In this document: positions 15,550 to 22,973 of the stretch, one piece after another
Numbering within the stretch: the stretch's first letter is position 1
Layout of the letters: each line of letters begins with the position of its first letter
Assembly: GCA_044867525.1 (NCBI GenBank)
Contig: JBIOVB010000115.1
Span: 1-41,705 of the forward strand
Direction of reading: 5' to 3'
From: JALYNX01 sp044867525
GTDB lineage: Bacteria > Actinomycetota > Acidimicrobiia > Spongiisociales > ZC4RG35
Length of the DNA stretch: 41,705 nucleotides
Translations under genes and position numbers: made by a program
Notes under the pieces: generated by a model
What the model was told of the DNA's origin: nothing
Database searches by the model: none
What the model saw: the letters and a program-made list of their open reading frames with translations, nothing else

Positions 15550-15564
15550 CGGTCTCCGAATGGC

Positions 15565-15903
15565 TCAGTCGTCGTAGCCGGATCCCTCGTCTTCGGTGCC
15601 GACGACGGCGAACGACTCGTCGAGCTGCACATCGACCTGACGTCCGTCGTCGAGGGTGACCTCGATCTCGTAGTAGCTCTCTTCGTCGCCGACCTCGGTG
15701 TCGCTCACCCGTCCTCCACCGGTGTGTGCCAACGCCGCGGCTGATGCCTTCTCGAGATCGGTGCCGGTGATCGGAACCTCGACCTCACGTGCGTCCTCAC
15801 CGGGCTTGCCGTCGTCACTGCCGCCGGCGAAGGCGATCGCCGGGATCGCGGGGGCCGCCGCAACCACTGCGGCGATGATGATGTATTTGCTGCGATTCCT
15901 CAT
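15565..15903 (-). CDS. Exported PepSY-domain protein
   Basis: The 112-residue product has an N-terminal signal or anchor (about 6-26, ending AFA) and a PepSY domain: TGTDLEKASAAALAHTGGG, then YYEIEVTLDDGRQVDVQLDE. It ends in an acidic tail. PepSY proteins sit outside the membrane and often accompany two-component systems, where they may modulate sensors or proteases. It is divergent from the response-regulator/kinase operon and shares its promoter region with it. Two TCAG-N7-TCAG boxes there, one facing each way, suggest that the regulator controls this gene. Confidence 0.85.
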   Translation of the reverse strand: MRNRSKYIIIAAVVAAAPAIPAIAFAGGSDDGKPGEDAREVEVPITGTDLEKASAAALAHTGGGRVSDTEVGDEESYYEIEVTLDDGRQVDVQLDESFAVVGTEDEGSGYDD

Positions 15904-15925
15904 GTCCCCAACCTACGAAGTCCCG

Positions 15926-15940
15926 CTGACACCACCCTGA
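15926..15940 (-). promoter_or_regulatory. TCAG-N7-TCAG direct repeat facing the PepSY gene
   Basis: CTGA at 15926-15929 and again at 15937-15940 reads, on the minus strand, as TCAG repeated with exact 11-base spacing. It lies 23 bases upstream of the PepSY start codon. The spacing is that of OmpR/PhoB-type tandem sites, and the same pattern recurs at 15957 and 18019. Confidence 0.5.
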
Positions 15941-15956
15941 CTCGCATCCCTTCTTG

Positions 15957-15971
15957 TCAGCGGGGAGTCAG
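15957..15971 (+). promoter_or_regulatory. TCAG-N7-TCAG direct repeat facing the RR-HK operon
   Basis: TCAG at 15957-15960 and 15968-15971 repeats with exact 11-base spacing (GTCAGCGGGGAGTCAGC). It is 22 bases upstream of the response-regulator GTG start, and its position suggests autoregulation. Confidence 0.5.
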
Positions 15972-15993
15972 CTGAGGGTGGAAAAATGCCCGG

Positions 15994-16671
15994 GTGAAGA
16001 TCCTTCTGATCGAGGACGACAAGAAGATCGCGACCATTGTCAAACGGGGTCTCGAGGCGGAGGGGTTCAGCGTCGAGGTCGCCTTCGACGGAACCGACGG
16101 CCTCTGGCTGGCTACAGAGGGCAGCTTCGATCTCATCGTCCTCGACATCATGCTCCCGGGGCGGAACGGGTATCAGATCTGCGCCGACCTCCGCGAGGCG
16201 GGGGATTGGACCCCGATCCTGATGCTCACTGCCAAGGATGATGACCTCGATGAGGCCGAGGCCTTGGATACCGGTGCTGACGACTACCTGACCAAGCCTT
16301 TCTCCTTCGCAGTGCTGGTGGCCCGAATCCGGGCTCTTCTCCGGCGGGCCACCGGGCGCAACCCGGCGCCGGTCGAGGCCGGCGACCTTCGCATCGATCC
16401 CGGTCAGCGTCGGGTGTGGCGGGGGGAGGTTGAGATCGAGGTGACCTCACGGCAGTTCGACGTCCTCGAGTTCCTGATGCGCCGGGCGGGCCAAGTCCTG
16501 TCCAAGACCGAGATCCTGGACGGAGTCTGGGAGTACGAGTTCGAGGGAGATCCCAACATTGTCGAGGTCTACATCCGCCGGCTCCGGACCCGGATCGATG
16601 AGCCATTCGGCCGTCACGCGATCGAGACTCTGCGAGGCGCCGGATACCGGCTGGCGGTCGACGGCGGCTAG
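15994..16671 (+). CDS. OmpR/PhoB-family response regulator
   Basis: The 225-residue product starts at GTG 15994. Its receiver domain has EDD at 7-9, phosphoacceptor Asp51 in LIVLDIMLPG and the conserved Lys in LTKPFSFAVL. A winged helix follows from about 130 to the end, with 'IVEVYIRRLRTRID' as the recognition region and the terminal 'RGAGYRL'. It precedes its kinase gene by three bases. The likely targets, from shared boxes, are its own operon, the divergent PepSY gene and the downstream lipoprotein gene. Confidence 0.94.
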   Translation: MKILLIEDDKKIATIVKRGLEAEGFSVEVAFDGTDGLWLATEGSFDLIVLDIMLPGRNGYQICADLREAGDWTPILMLTAKDDDLDEAEALDTGADDYLTKPFSFAVLVARIRALLRRATGRNPAPVEAGDLRIDPGQRRVWRGEVEIEVTSRQFDVLEFLMRRAGQVLSKTEILDGVWEYEFEGDPNIVEVYIRRLRTRIDEPFGRHAIETLRGAGYRLAVDGG

Positions 16672-16674
16672 GGC

Positions 16675-18012
16675 ATGCAGACCCGCTCCATCCGGTTTCG
16701 GATCACCGCCTTGGCCTCGGTTGCGGTGGCTCTCGTTCTCATTGCAGGTGGGGCTGCGTTGGTGCTCCTGCAGCGCAATGCCTTGATCGACGGCCTGGAC
16801 GAGAACCTGACCCGGCGCGCCGACGACATCGCCGCCCTGATCCAAGACGGTGAGCCCCCCGGTGGCCTGGCCGAAGGAGGCGATGAGAACTTCGCCCAAC
16901 TGGTCGGCCACGACGGTGAGGTCCTGGTCTCGACTCCGAGCCTGGAGGGGGACCCGGCGCTCCCGTCTCGACCTCCTCCCGACTCGGGGGATGCCTTTTC
17001 GACCATCGAGGTACCTCAGGTCGACGACGACCTGTTTCGGGTGCTGACCCGGTCCGTCCCCGATGTCGGGATCCTTCACGTGGGCACGACCTACGACGTA
17101 GTGGGGGAGAGCGCGGCGACCCTGATCAACGCTCTGGTCTGGATCATCCCGGTCCTGGTTCTCGCCCTTGGCACTCTGGTCTGGTGGCTGGTGGGAGGCA
17201 CCCTGCGTCCCGTGGAGGACATCAGGATCGAAGTGGCGGAGATCGGCGCCACCGATCTCGGACGACGAGTCCCCGAGCCCGGCACCAACGACGAGATCGA
17301 CCGATTGGCGGAGACCATGAACCAGATGCTGAGACGCATCGAGACATCGGTGAAGCGGCAGCAGAGATTCGTCGCCGACGCCGCCCACGAGCTTCGGACC
17401 CCGCTGACCCGGCTCCGCTCCGAGTTGGAAGTCGACATCGCCGAGCGCGCCCACTCCGGACAGCGCGCCGTCCTCCGTGGCCTGCTGGAGGAGGTTCTCG
17501 GTATGCAGGCCCTCGTAGAGGACCTGCTATTTCTGGCGCGAAATGATGCCGGCCAGCTGACCGGCGGCTTCCAGAGCGTCGACCTCGATGACCTGGTGCT
17601 CGCGGAGGCGAGGCGAATCCAGTCCCACCAGCGGGTGGAGGTCGATCTGTCGGCGATCTCCGGTGCCCAGGTCAGTGGCCATCCCGGTCAGCTGACCCGG
17701 GCGATCCGCAACCTGGTGGACAACGCGGAGCGGCACGCCGCGAGCCGCATCGAGCTCAGTCTCCAGGAGTCGGGCGAGGAGGCTGTGCTGGTGGTGGCCG
17801 ACGACGGCCCCGGGATCCCCGACCTGGAGGCGGGACGGATCTTCGAGCGCTTCACTCGCCTCGACGAGGCCCGATCGGCAGGAGCCGGAGGCACCGGGCT
17901 CGGCCTGGCGATCAGTCGTGAGATCGTCGAGCGCCACCACGGCGCGTTGACCCTGCTCCCCGCCGACGGTGGCGGAGCCCGATTCGAACTACGGATTCCC
18001 CTCGCCCTCTGA
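16675..18012 (+). CDS. Sensor histidine kinase with extracellular sensor domain
   Basis: The 445-residue product has a first membrane helix (about 10-33), an exported domain of about 110 residues (about 34-148), a second helix (about 150-175), HAMP (about 176-228), HisKA with phosphoacceptor His238 (AAHELRTPLTRLRSE) and HATPase_c (N-box NLVDNAERHA, G1 DDGPGIPD, G2 GTGLGLAISREI). The layout is the standard EnvZ/MprB-like type. It works with the regulator immediately upstream. The sensor domain has no recognised ligand fold. The PepSY and lipoprotein genes around the operon suggest a cell-envelope signal. Confidence 0.94.
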   Translation: MQTRSIRFRITALASVAVALVLIAGGAALVLLQRNALIDGLDENLTRRADDIAALIQDGEPPGGLAEGGDENFAQLVGHDGEVLVSTPSLEGDPALPSRPPPDSGDAFSTIEVPQVDDDLFRVLTRSVPDVGILHVGTTYDVVGESAATLINALVWIIPVLVLALGTLVWWLVGGTLRPVEDIRIEVAEIGATDLGRRVPEPGTNDEIDRLAETMNQMLRRIETSVKRQQRFVADAAHELRTPLTRLRSELEVDIAERAHSGQRAVLRGLLEEVLGMQALVEDLLFLARNDAGQLTGGFQSVDLDDLVLAEARRIQSHQRVEVDLSAISGAQVSGHPGQLTRAIRNLVDNAERHAASRIELSLQESGEEAVLVVADDGPGIPDLEAGRIFERFTRLDEARSAGAGGTGLGLAISREIVERHHGALTLLPADGGGARFELRIPLAL

Positions 18013-18016
18013 TCGA

Positions 18017-18038
18017 GTTCAGGTTGGGTTCAGGTTGC
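18017..18038 (+). promoter_or_regulatory. Tandem 11-bp repeat upstream of the lipoprotein gene
   Basis: GTTCAGGTTGG (18017-18027) is followed directly by GTTCAGGTTGC (18028-18038), which is 10 of 11 bases identical. It contains the same TCAG-N7-TCAG spacing as the two boxes in the PepSY/regulator promoter, and it also recalls the GTTCA direct repeats of actinobacterial PHO boxes. It begins four bases after the kinase stop and ends 39 bases before the lipoprotein ATG. Confidence 0.6.
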
Positions 18039-18077
18039 GGAGAGCAGCATGACCCCATTCCAGGAGATGGAGTCCAG

Positions 18078-18836
18078 ATGTTGAAGAAGTGCTTGTTGGG
18101 ATTAGCGGCTTTCTTGATGGCAGCCTGCACAGGGTCGACAGCGGAGTGCCCCACAGAGGGCGAGGTACTGGAGACGGCGAAGCTCTACATCGAGTACAAC
18201 GCCACCGACGCCGACACCGGGGTGCATGGCGAGTTCGGTGGCGAGGCGTGGTCCGAGCTCTGCATCTGGGCCCCCGATGGCGACCTGATCATGCTGGTCG
18301 ATCCCCAGGGCCCACTCGGCGACCTCACCGTGTCGGATCTGTTCTTCGAGTCGCGGGAGCCGCCCAGCGATGAGTTCTCGATGGCCGAACTACAGGCCGC
18401 CTTCCCCGATGGTGAGTATCGGGTTGGAGGGACCGACTTCGAAGGGACACCACGGGTGGGGACCGCGCTGTTCACCCATGATGTGCCCGGCGAGCCCAAC
18501 ATCACCGCACCGGCGCTGGCCGAAGACGAAGCGAGCGCCTCTACGTCCGTGGTGAGCCCAGTGGAGCTGGTGGTGGCCTGGGACCCGGTGACGGAGCTCG
18601 CCGCCGGGGACTCACTGACCGTCACCGGCTACGAGGTGATCATCACCAAGGTCGACCATGACGACCCGAATGGCTTCTCCCGGCCCGTCTATGACGTGCA
18701 CCTCGGTCCGGACGCCACGTCGCTGAGTGTCCCCGCGGAGTTCCTGGATCCGGAGACCGTCTATGAGTTGGAGGTACTCGCTATCGAGGTGAGCGGCAAC
18801 CAGACGATCTCGGTCGGCTTCTTCACCACGGAGTAG
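18078..18836 (+). CDS. Lipoprotein with fibronectin-III-like C-terminal domain
   Basis: The 252-residue product is read from the ATG at 18078, with AGGAGATGG upstream. An earlier in-frame ATG at 18024 would put the tandem 11-bp boxes inside the coding region and is rejected. The lipobox LMAAC gives a lipidated Cys17. The middle part has a Cys pair (about 24 and 61) in a domain I do not recognise. The last 85 residues have the pattern of a fibronectin type III fold (SPVELVVAWDPVTELAAGD, TVTGYEVIITKV, LDPETVYELEVLAIE). It probably belongs to the regulon of the adjacent two-component system. Confidence 0.78.
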   Translation: MLKKCLLGLAAFLMAACTGSTAECPTEGEVLETAKLYIEYNATDADTGVHGEFGGEAWSELCIWAPDGDLIMLVDPQGPLGDLTVSDLFFESREPPSDEFSMAELQAAFPDGEYRVGGTDFEGTPRVGTALFTHDVPGEPNITAPALAEDEASASTSVVSPVELVVAWDPVTELAAGDSLTVTGYEVIITKVDHDDPNGFSRPVYDVHLGPDATSLSVPAEFLDPETVYELEVLAIEVSGNQTISVGFFTTE

Positions 18837-18967
18837 ATACGAGACGGTTTGGAAAAGGCCTAGCCCTGTTCGTTGGAGCGTCGGAGGTCGCGGGGGCCAT
18901 CCGGCTGTTGTTGGACGACCGGAAGTTGTAGGGAAAAGGCGCCGCTACTTCCTAGGTGCCGTCGGAC

Positions 18968-19360
18968 TCAACCCGCCGGCGCGGAGTTCAACGCCAGGAT
19001 GTTCCCTTCGCTGTCCTTGAACCAGGCGGCCTTCATCGCCCCGTCGGGCGATTCGATGACCCCGTCCACGGTCTTTCCCATCTCCCCGAAGTCGACCTCT
19101 TCGAAGGTCACTCCCTTGTCCCTGAGGTCGACGATCACTTCATCGAAGTTGTCGACGTTGAATCCGGCGGCGGTCGCCTGATTGGTCCCGGCGAACGGCG
19201 TCTCGAACACGATGAAGCTGGTGCCTCCGGTTTCGTAGACGGCACCCCCGTATTCGTCCTCGGTGACTGGCTCGAGTCCGAGAGTCTCCTTGTACCAGCG
19301 CTTGGCCCGCTCCAGGTCGGAAGCGGGTAGGGCTGCGGCGAGAGGTGTGTTTTCGAACAC
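18968..19360 (-). CDS. Glyoxalase/VOC-superfamily protein
   Basis: The 130-residue product is read from GTG 19360, with AAAGGAGG four bases upstream. A farther ATG at 19393 would place this ribosome binding site inside the gene. It has the paired beta-alpha-beta-beta-beta VOC fold: opening LAAALPASDLERAKRWYKETLGL, middle GGTSFIVFETPF and closing MKAAWFKDSEGNILALNS. The usual fourth metal ligand Glu is not clear at the C-terminal end, where Leu-Asn-Ser follows, so catalysis is uncertain. Many such proteins are of unknown function. It is a single-gene unit by position. Confidence 0.85.
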   Translation of the reverse strand: MFENTPLAAALPASDLERAKRWYKETLGLEPVTEDEYGGAVYETGGTSFIVFETPFAGTNQATAAGFNVDNFDEVIVDLRDKGVTFEEVDFGEMGKTVDGVIESPDGAMKAAWFKDSEGNILALNSAPAG

Positions 19361-19454
19361 GTTGCCTCCTTTCTCTTCGGAACCTACACCCATCGGGCTC
19401 AGGCGGGCGCCACGACGGCTGAACCCCCATGGCGCCCACTTCAGCGAAGCGTGT

Positions 19455-19931
19455 TTACCCGGTCGGCTGGATCACGATGCGGATGAGGACGATGTGGGGC
19501 AGGATCCTGGCCACCTTCTCCCGGGTGATCTCGTCGCGCGCCAACCCGTAGGCCTTGGCGTCGATCGGCCGCTTGTCGAGATAGGCGAGCATGAAATCGA
19601 GGGTATTTCCCTCGTCGGGCTCGGCCTTGGCAGTTCCCGAGTAGACGAGGCCGGCGAGTCGCAACTCGACGTCGGTCGGGGTCTCGAAGTTGCGCCACCA
19701 TTTCCGAACCCGCTTGGTGACCACGGTCACGATTTCGCCCTCGCGGTGGTAGCTGACCGGGATGGTGTAGGTCTTGCCGGTCCTCCTCCCTGTGAACATG
19801 AGGAGGGCTACGCCCTGTCCCACCATCGCCTGCAGGCCGGGCGTGGTCAGAGCCCATTTCATCAGTGAGTTGGCCCATTTCGGGGGTGTGTCCTCAGGGA
19901 GTCGCACCTCAGTAGTCACAGAGTCGGTCAT
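19455..19931 (-). CDS. Nitroreductase/quinone reductase family (DDN-like, split-barrel) protein
   Basis: The 158-residue product is read from the ATG at 19931, with GGAGG five bases upstream. The family signature is MFTGRRTGKTYTIPVSYHREG, followed by KWWRNFETP and LAGLVYSG. This is the actinobacterial split-barrel family that includes the F420-dependent nitroreductase Ddn and heme- or flavin-binding relatives. The C-terminal part (ITREKVARILPHIVLIRIVIQP) fits members whose cofactor has not been settled. It is presumably cytoplasmic or membrane-associated. No cofactor gene is adjacent. Confidence 0.82.
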   Translation of the reverse strand: MTDSVTTEVRLPEDTPPKWANSLMKWALTTPGLQAMVGQGVALLMFTGRRTGKTYTIPVSYHREGEIVTVVTKRVRKWWRNFETPTDVELRLAGLVYSGTAKAEPDEGNTLDFMLAYLDKRPIDAKAYGLARDEITREKVARILPHIVLIRIVIQPTG

Positions 19932-20044
19932 CTGAGCCTCCAGTCTTCGACTCGAATCTCTCAATGGTGGGTCGGAACCACCGCTCGTGACTAGAGGCGA
20001 AAGTAACAAAGGCCCCCGCCCGATCCCGGACCTAGCCTCTGTCG

Positions 20045-20443
20045 ATGGCCTCGGAGTTCCCCACCCCGGAGATGGCGCTGACCCACATCCTGGTGGTCTC
20101 CGACGTGGAGAGGTCTACGGCCTGGTATCGGGACATTCTGGGAGCCTCGCTCTACCGCAGCTATGGGTCCTCCACAGTGCTCCGCTTCAACGACTCGTGG
20201 CTGCTCCTGGTCACCGGCGGCGGGCCAACCGAGGACAAGCCGGAGCTGATCTTCGAACCTCCGTCGGGCAATGTGGTGAGTCATTCGTTCACGATTCGGG
20301 TCGAGGATTGTCAGGTGGCATACGAGACGCTGGTGGGACGGGGAGCGGTGTTCCTCACCCCGCCCAAGGACTGGGGAGGGGAGATCAGGTGTTTCTTCCC
20401 CGACCCCGACGGTCATCTCTGGGAGATCAGTCAGGCCGGATGA
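20045..20443 (+). CDS. VOC-superfamily (glyoxalase/bleomycin-resistance fold) protein
   Basis: The 132-residue product opens with LTHILVVSDVERSTAWYRDILGA, has LRFNDSWLLLVTGGGP in the middle and closes with IRCFFPDPDGHLWEISQAG. The final Glu in HLWEIS is the typical metal ligand. It is not closely similar to the VOC protein at 18968. It converges with the ferredoxin gene with a six-base gap. The substrate is unknown. A start at Met10 is also possible. Confidence 0.85.
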   Translation: MASEFPTPEMALTHILVVSDVERSTAWYRDILGASLYRSYGSSTVLRFNDSWLLLVTGGGPTEDKPELIFEPPSGNVVSHSFTIRVEDCQVAYETLVGRGAVFLTPPKDWGGEIRCFFPDPDGHLWEISQAG

Positions 20444-20449
20444 CTCGGC

Positions 20450-20662
20450 CTAGAGCGCCTCGATCACCTCTTCGAGGACGATGGCCTGGGTGGGACAGGC
20501 GGCGGCGACCTCCCGCAGCGTGTCCTCGTCGACCGTGTCGGCGTCAACGAGCTCGGGCTTGAGGAAGTCACCCTTCCTCCATTGAAACGCGGTAGGAGCG
20601 AGCACGATGCAGGTTCCGGCGCCGATGCAGCGCCGCCGGTCGATGACCACTCTCACTGCCAT
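20450..20662 (-). CDS. [3Fe-4S]-type ferredoxin
   Basis: The 70-residue product has Cys12, Cys18 and Cys56-Pro57 in the pattern C-x5-C...CP (CIGAGTC ... AACPTQAI). This is the three-cysteine arrangement of actinobacterial ferredoxins that feed cytochromes P450 and similar oxygenases. It overlaps the 3' end of the cyclase/ATPase reading frame by ten bases and is therefore likely co-transcribed with it. No P450 or ferredoxin reductase is present in the window, so its partner is elsewhere. Confidence 0.9.
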   Translation of the reverse strand: MAVRVVIDRRRCIGAGTCIVLAPTAFQWRKGDFLKPELVDADTVDEDTLREVAAACPTQAIVLEEVIEAL

Positions 20663-22947
20663 GTGACACCGGCCTTGATCGCATACTGGATCGCCTCGTT
20701 CTCGGTCTCCACCCCGAGCCTGGCCAGGAGATCGTCGACTTTCGGACTGCGGTCGGATGACCCCGAGGCCAGGTCACGGAGGAGGGCCAGGTCGGCTTCG
20801 GTCAACTCCGGCCCTCCGGCCTCCTCGACGGTCGGCGATTCCGTCGGATCGAATCCCACGATCCTGGAAACCTCGGCGATCACCGGGGTGGCGAACCACT
20901 TGTCCCGCAGCTCGGTGTCTCCGAGGGACATACCCAGGTATGAGAGCCCGGCAATGGTCTGGGCGCTGAGGCTCGCCGCCTCCGGCTGGTCTCCGGCGAT
21001 CAGGATCCGGGCTGCCACCCAGAGGATGGGCACGAAGTACATCAGGTACGTCTCCCCGTCGAAGTCGAGGGCGTTTCGGGCCTCGTCGGCTGCGGTTGTC
21101 GCATCTCCCTCCGACTCGGCGACCAGGGCCAGGGTGGCATGGGCCAATGCCCCCCAGGGGAGCTGCCCCTTCAGCTGACGTGAGAGCTCCAACGCCTCAA
21201 TGGCTGTCTCCTTGGCCGGTTCGAATAGGGAGGTGTCACCCTGGAGTGCGGCGATCCGGGCGTACTCGAAGGCGAGAGCTGCGATTGCCTCACATCTCGC
21301 CCCGGGGCTCCTCTGGCCGGCGAGCTCGGCGCCGCGCCGGTAGTGACGGGTCATGGCATCCACGTCGTTGATCGCCGCGGCGTGCGCCCCGCGCCACATT
21401 TCGAGTCGGCGGGCCATCGCAGTCGAGGCCACCGCCATCGCTGCGGTGGCGGCCTGGTCGAGCCATGCCCCGCCCTCGTCGTCGGCGCCTATCTGGAGAC
21501 AAGTCATTGCCATCCCGCCGGCGGCCAGAGCCTCCAGCCAGCGGTCGCCGATGGCGCGAGCCGCCTCGAACGCCTCACGTCCACGGAGCAGGGCGAGCCC
21601 GGGCTGGATGTTGAGTCGGGCGTAGGTGGCGATGGCGAACAGACCCTGGGCTTCGTCGATGGCCGACTGACTCTCGGTGATTTCTCCTTTTCGGCTGAGA
21701 TGAAGGGCCCGCACGTGCTCGATGCGACCGGCCATCCCCTGCGCCGTTGGATCGGCGACGTGGGCATAGGCCAGCGTGATCAACGCCGACATCGAGCCCT
21801 GTTGGTCGCCGATCTCCTCATAGATGCGCAGCGCCTGCTCCGCCAGGTTCTTGGCGGTGACAAATAGGTCCGGTGCCTGCATCAGGATCTCGAGCTTGGA
21901 GTTCCCTCCCTCTTCGAGCCCGATCGCCAGGTGCTTCACCCTCCCCGCCTCGATCATTGCCAGCTCGCGCAGGGCGTCGGCTTCCTCGGAGCGGGCGCCG
22001 ATCTCTCGGGCGATGCCGAGCGCTCGCTGGTATGCGTCCGCGGCTCCCGCGACATCCACCTCGACCGCGGTCATGTATCCCTCGCCGATCGGAGACCTGG
22101 TGATGGCCTGTCCCAGCTCGAGACATGCCGCCAGCTCCAGGCCTCGGTCACCGTTCGCCTCAGCGGCGAGGCACACCGACTGTGCCAGCTCGGTTGCCAG
22201 GTCGTAGTCCTCGCTGGCCCGCGCCGCCGAAGCCCGTCGCAGCTTCACCTCGGCATCGAGGGAAGGTGTGGCGACCGCCCCGCTGAGGGCGGTCATCTCT
22301 GCAAGATTGGCCATCCGCTCCACCCCCCGGTCGAGGACGGCGAGGGCATCGTCTTTGGTCCGGAGCATCTCGATCCGCTTCTCGGGCTCGGAAGCGGTGG
22401 GGAGGGTGGCGTCGATGAGACGGATCGCCTCTTCAGGCGCCGACATCGCAATCGCGGTCTGCGCCGCCCGGATCCCGCTGTCGATCGCCAGCGTCTGGTC
22501 GCCGGCCTCCAGGGCGTGATGGGCGAGCATCGACAGGCTCTCCTCGCCACCCTCGGCCGCCAGGTGCTCCGCGATCGCCTGATGGATGTCACGCTTGCGC
22601 TGCCGAGGGAGTGAGGCGAGGAGCGAGGCCCGGATCTGGTCGTGGGAGAAGGAGTAGTCGTATCCGGTGCCGGGTCGTTCGGCCACGATCAGACCGAGGT
22701 CGACCGCGTTGCGGAGGTCTTCGCCGACCTGCAGTTCTGATTCGGGGGCTCCTCCCTCGATCCGGGTCAGGACCCGGGCCAGGTCGGCCAGACGGAATCG
22801 TCGTCCGAGGACTCCGGCGTCGGCCAGGCGGTCGCGGCATTCCGGGCGGAGTTGAGCCAGCCGTCGCTCGACCAGGGTTTGGATCGAGGAGGGGACTGCC
22901 GGCCCGCTGAGCTTGGTGAGGGTCCATGTGCCGTCGATCAGCTGCAA
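20653..22947 (-). CDS. Downstream half of frameshifted cyclase/AAA/TPR regulator (ATPase C-terminus and TPR region)
   Basis: This 764-residue frame, beginning at a TTG at 22947, continues the family sequence interrupted upstream. The same frame is open back to about 23023 and reads HSRSEGVPFFLEEL, exactly the segment expected after the AAA domain of the upstream half. It contains the end of the ATPase region (SIQTLVERRLAQLRPECRDRL..AGVLGRRF) and then a long helical, TPR-like region (about 130-680) rich in Ala and paired helices. The last 80 residues hold another helix bundle. The TTG start has no clear ribosome binding site, so this is probably not an independent gene. Its stop lies within the start of the ferredoxin gene. 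Confidence 0.7.
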   Translation of the reverse strand: MQLIDGTWTLTKLSGPAVPSSIQTLVERRLAQLRPECRDRLADAGVLGRRFRLADLARVLTRIEGGAPESELQVGEDLRNAVDLGLIVAERPGTGYDYSFSHDQIRASLLASLPRQRKRDIHQAIAEHLAAEGGEESLSMLAHHALEAGDQTLAIDSGIRAAQTAIAMSAPEEAIRLIDATLPTASEPEKRIEMLRTKDDALAVLDRGVERMANLAEMTALSGAVATPSLDAEVKLRRASAARASEDYDLATELAQSVCLAAEANGDRGLELAACLELGQAITRSPIGEGYMTAVEVDVAGAADAYQRALGIAREIGARSEEADALRELAMIEAGRVKHLAIGLEEGGNSKLEILMQAPDLFVTAKNLAEQALRIYEEIGDQQGSMSALITLAYAHVADPTAQGMAGRIEHVRALHLSRKGEITESQSAIDEAQGLFAIATYARLNIQPGLALLRGREAFEAARAIGDRWLEALAAGGMAMTCLQIGADDEGGAWLDQAATAAMAVASTAMARRLEMWRGAHAAAINDVDAMTRHYRRGAELAGQRSPGARCEAIAALAFEYARIAALQGDTSLFEPAKETAIEALELSRQLKGQLPWGALAHATLALVAESEGDATTAADEARNALDFDGETYLMYFVPILWVAARILIAGDQPEAASLSAQTIAGLSYLGMSLGDTELRDKWFATPVIAEVSRIVGFDPTESPTVEEAGGPELTEADLALLRDLASGSSDRSPKVDDLLARLGVETENEAIQYAIKAGVTWQ

Positions 22948-22973
22948 GGCCTCGGCCTCCCGATAGGCCCGGG

